A DNA stretch of 8,330 bases from JBMYXZ01 sp049608925 (GTDB lineage: Bacteria > Pseudomonadota > Alphaproteobacteria > JAGOMX01), in contig JBMYXZ010000065.1 of NCBI GenBank assembly GCA_049608925.1, positions 1-8,330 of the forward strand, in the 5' to 3' direction. Below the pieces are notes generated by a model. That model ran no database searches and was not told the DNA's origin. It saw nothing but the letters and a program-made list of their open reading frames with translations. Position numbers and translations under genes: made by a program. Shown piece by piece: positions 6,637 through 8,330 of this stretch. Position 1 is the first letter of the stretch, and the number at the start of each line of letters is the position of its first letter.

Positions 6637-6696
6637 AGCCATCCATACTATTTATTTTGGTTAGCTCAGTCATAAAACATTTTCTACTGGATGGCT
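6637..6696. promoter_or_regulatory. Short inverted repeat in the leader of the nucleoside-transporter gene
   Basis: AGCCATCCA (6637-6645) recurs as its reverse complement TGGATGGCT (6688-6696), 42 bp apart. The proximal copy contains the GGATGG that probably serves as ribosome site for the GTG start at 6632. Folding in the mRNA could therefore occlude translation, or the two copies could be half-sites for a regulator. At 9 bp with a large spacer, chance is a real possibility. Confidence 0.25.
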
Positions 6697-6732
6697 AGAG
6701 GGAAAATTTCAGGTGGCTTTAAAGCATGCACA

Positions 6733-7020
6733 TCATTCGTTCTTTTTTGAACTGCCTGTCCATACAACCTCTTCATTACGTTCACTTTGAGGAATCTGAA
6801 AAACATAATAATACCAGGTACCCCACTTGTTCATAACCTCTCGATAGAAACAGCTCTTAATTTGACTGCCATGCAGCGTCCTGTTCTTATTGAGGTATTC
6901 ATTGTAATAATTTTGCCTCCTCTGTGGTACATTTTTACCATAGACAATGTACTGGAAGTCTTCGCTTGCAAGGCTTGGCATACAAATTATAAACGTCATT
7001 AATGCAAATATTTTTTTCAT
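6733..7020 (-). CDS. Small secreted protein of unknown function
   Basis: I do not recognise this 95-residue protein. It has a clear signal peptide: MKK, a hydrophobic core IFALMTFIICM, then PSLA with likely cleavage after A18. The mature part of about 77 residues is rich in tyrosine and tryptophan (WGTWYYYVFQIP, 66-77), has one cysteine (C57), and ends in a charged SSKKNE tail. C13 in the signal sequence is not in a lipobox. A longer frame begins at 7074, but the ATG at 7020 is preferred: it has GGAGG five bases upstream and starts exactly at the signal peptide. Base composition looks AT-richer than its neighbours by eye. The stop lies 100 bp before the nucleoside transporter, same strand, with no clear terminator between, so co-transcription is possible. 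It probably acts in the periplasm or outside the cell. Confidence 0.7.
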   Translation of the reverse strand: MKKIFALMTFIICMPSLASEDFQYIVYGKNVPQRRQNYYNEYLNKNRTLHGSQIKSCFYREVMNKWGTWYYYVFQIPQSERNEEVVWTGSSKKNE

Positions 7021-7067
7021 AGCATCCTCCGTTACTGCACTACATCGTTTTAAGATTAACAAAAAGT

Positions 7068-7102
7068 CTGACATTGGTTTAAAATTGGTTATTATGCATT
7101 AA
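7068..7102 (+). promoter_or_regulatory. Sigma-70 promoter of rmuC with an 11-bp-period direct repeat in the spacer
   Basis: CTGACA (7068-7073), a 16-bp spacer and TATTAT (7090-7095) each match consensus at 5 of 6 positions and put the start site near 7102, about 24 nt before the rmuC ATG. The spacer contains ATTGGTT twice (7073-7079 and 7084-7090), one helical turn apart, a placement typical of an operator that would block RNA polymerase. Confidence 0.5.
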
Positions 7103-7125
7103 CGATTTTCTAGAAGGAGTTTTGC

Positions 7126-8330
7126 ATGTTCAGTTTTTTCGAGGTTAGCCTTATCACTACTGCTGCATCATGTTTGTGTGCGGGGCTTGTGTACTGGCTT
7201 TCCCACAGACGTGTGCACCAACTAACCCTCGACAAGCATTCATTGCAGCAACGGCTAGAGCATGAACACCAGCGCTGGCAGGAAAAAGAGAAGACTTTGA
7301 CACAAGCTCAGCAACAATTTTCCGACGCTTTCAAGGCTATGTCTTCAGAAGCCCTAGCCCACAATAACAAATCCTTCCTGACGTTGGCACAACAGTCCTT
7401 TCAAAGGCTGCAGGATGGCGCCAAAGGCGATTTATCCGCACGCCAGCAAGAAATCAAAAGCTTGATGAACCCAATGAAACAAGCGCTGGACACTGTTAAT
7501 ACCCGCTTACAGGACTTAGAAAAAGCACGTGTCGGCGCCTACGAAGTACTGAAGCATCAAGTAAATGACCTGGTCGCCTCGCAAAAAGAACTCCGCAGCG
7601 AAACGGCCAATCTGGTCAAAGCTCTACGCGCGCCAGGTGTTCGTGGCAGATGGGGTGAAATGCAGCTGAAACGGGTTGTCGAGCTGACAGGGCTCAGCCA
7701 GCATTGTGACTTTGTTGAACAAGCCTCGTTCGAGGGTGATGAAAACCGCCTGCGTCCTGATATGATCGTGCGGTTACCAGGCAATAAGACCATTGTGATT
7801 GACGCCAAGGTCCCATTGGCCGCTTATCTTGAGGCAATTGAAGCGACAGATGATGCATCACGATTGCAGCACTTTAAAGACCATGCTAGACAGGTGCGCG
7901 CTCACATCACTGCTCTTAGCAGCCGTGCCTACTGGGATCAGATCAGCAAAACTGATTCACCTGAGTTTGTTGTGTTGTTCTTGCCGGGTGATACTTTCTT
8001 CAGCGCCGCTTTAGAACATGATCCTGGGCTAATTGAAATGGGCGTTGAAAAGAAGGTTATTCTGACAACGCCGTCAACTTTGATCGCCCTATTGCACGCA
8101 GTTGCCTATGGCTGGAGACAAGAAAGCTTGGCGGAAAATGCGCGCGAAATCAGCGAGCTCGGCAAGGATTTGTACAAGCGCCTTTCAGATATGGGCGGGC
8201 ATGTCAGCAAGCTGGGACGCGATCTGGGAACAGCCGTGAAGTCTTTTAACAGTACAGTTGGCAGCCTTGAACGCCGCGTTCTTCCGGCAGCTCGAAGGTT
8301 CAAAGATTTAGAGTCAACATCAGCCCGCGA
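7126..8330 (+). CDS. rmuC: RmuC family protein (DNA recombination limiting, PD-(D/E)XK nuclease fold), 3' end cut by window edge
   Basis: RmuC limits inversions and rearrangements between short repeats in E. coli and carries a predicted PD-(D/E)XK nuclease core. 401 residues are visible with no stop before the window edge; the family is usually about 380-500. Residues 5-25 are one membrane-spanning helix (LITTAASCLCAGLVYWL), then a long charged coiled coil (about 30-160). The core starts with LRAPGVRGRWGEMQLKRVVE (167-186). The nuclease motif is R210-P211-D212 with D226-A227-K228 (IVIDAKVP), followed by EFVVLFLPGDTFFSAAL, VILTTPSTLIALLHAVAYGW and the helix VSKLGRDLGTAVKSFNSTVG. The ATG at 7126 has GGAG at 6-nt spacing. 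It is divergent from the small secreted gene and is the only plus-strand gene in the window. Confidence 0.95.
   Translation, partial: MFSFFEVSLITTAASCLCAGLVYWLSHRRVHQLTLDKHSLQQRLEHEHQRWQEKEKTLTQAQQQFSDAFKAMSSEALAHNNKSFLTLAQQSFQRLQDGAKGDLSARQQEIKSLMNPMKQALDTVNTRLQDLEKARVGAYEVLKHQVNDLVASQKELRSETANLVKALRAPGVRGRWGEMQLKRVVELTGLSQHCDFVEQASFEGDENRLRPDMIVRLPGNKTIVIDAKVPLAAYLEAIEATDDASRLQHFKDHARQVRAHITALSSRAYWDQISKTDSPEFVVLFLPGDTFFSAALEHDPGLIEMGVEKKVILTTPSTLIALLHAVAYGWRQESLAENAREISELGKDLYKRLSDMGGHVSKLGRDLGTAVKSFNSTVGSLERRVLPAARRFKDLESTSAR

Noticed and set aside
7021..7074. Longer start for the small secreted protein
   Set aside because: The extra 18 residues would bury the signal peptide, and the strong GGAGG site lies just before the internal ATG at 7020.
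7557..8303. Antisense and alternate frames within rmuC
   Set aside because: They lie inside a well-conserved RmuC reading frame and show no independent coding signs.

Overview
The window looks like chromosomal DNA from an alphaproteobacterium of moderate GC (estimated by eye in the high 40s percent). Three things point that way. The ParC C-terminus is of the alphaproteobacterial type, ending in a WLGRRGQSGRY...GFPRSNKF motif. recO lies directly upstream of parC. The response-regulator protein carries a histidine-kinase dimerisation segment (ELFGELGDDRYREYAE) of the kind seen in alphaproteobacterial PAS/HisKA kinases. A host-associated order such as Holosporales is possible, given the GC and the nucleoside importer, but this is only a guess.

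Layout: everything from position 1 to 7020 that can be called is on the minus strand; only rmuC at the right end is on the plus strand. Reading right to left along the minus strand: a small secreted protein of unknown function (6733-7020); a CNT-type nucleoside importer (5313-6632); recO (4563-5297); parC (2331-4559); a receiver-domain protein with a kinase-like dimerisation domain (1524-2192); an intergenic block with a 145-bp nested inverted repeat (1311-1455); a UmuD-type self-cleaving protein (732-1196); and a 3'-truncated ABC-transporter periplasmic binding protein (3-584). rmuC (7126 to the right edge, partial) diverges from the small secreted gene across a roughly 105-bp promoter region.

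The nucleoside importer, recO and parC are packed with 15-bp and 3-bp gaps and are almost certainly one operon, joining nucleoside uptake, recombinational repair and chromosome decatenation. With umuD and rmuC, four of the eight genes concern DNA repair, recombination or topology. I see no operon logic tying all four together.

No phage, CRISPR array, tRNA, rRNA or insertion-sequence transposase was recognised. The items most worth a second look are the receiver-plus-dimerisation protein that lacks a kinase catalytic domain, the umuD gene without a neighbouring umuC, the large nested inverted repeat, and a quinolone-region sequence in ParC that departs from the usual family motif. I do not find convincing evidence for a wholly new multi-gene system.
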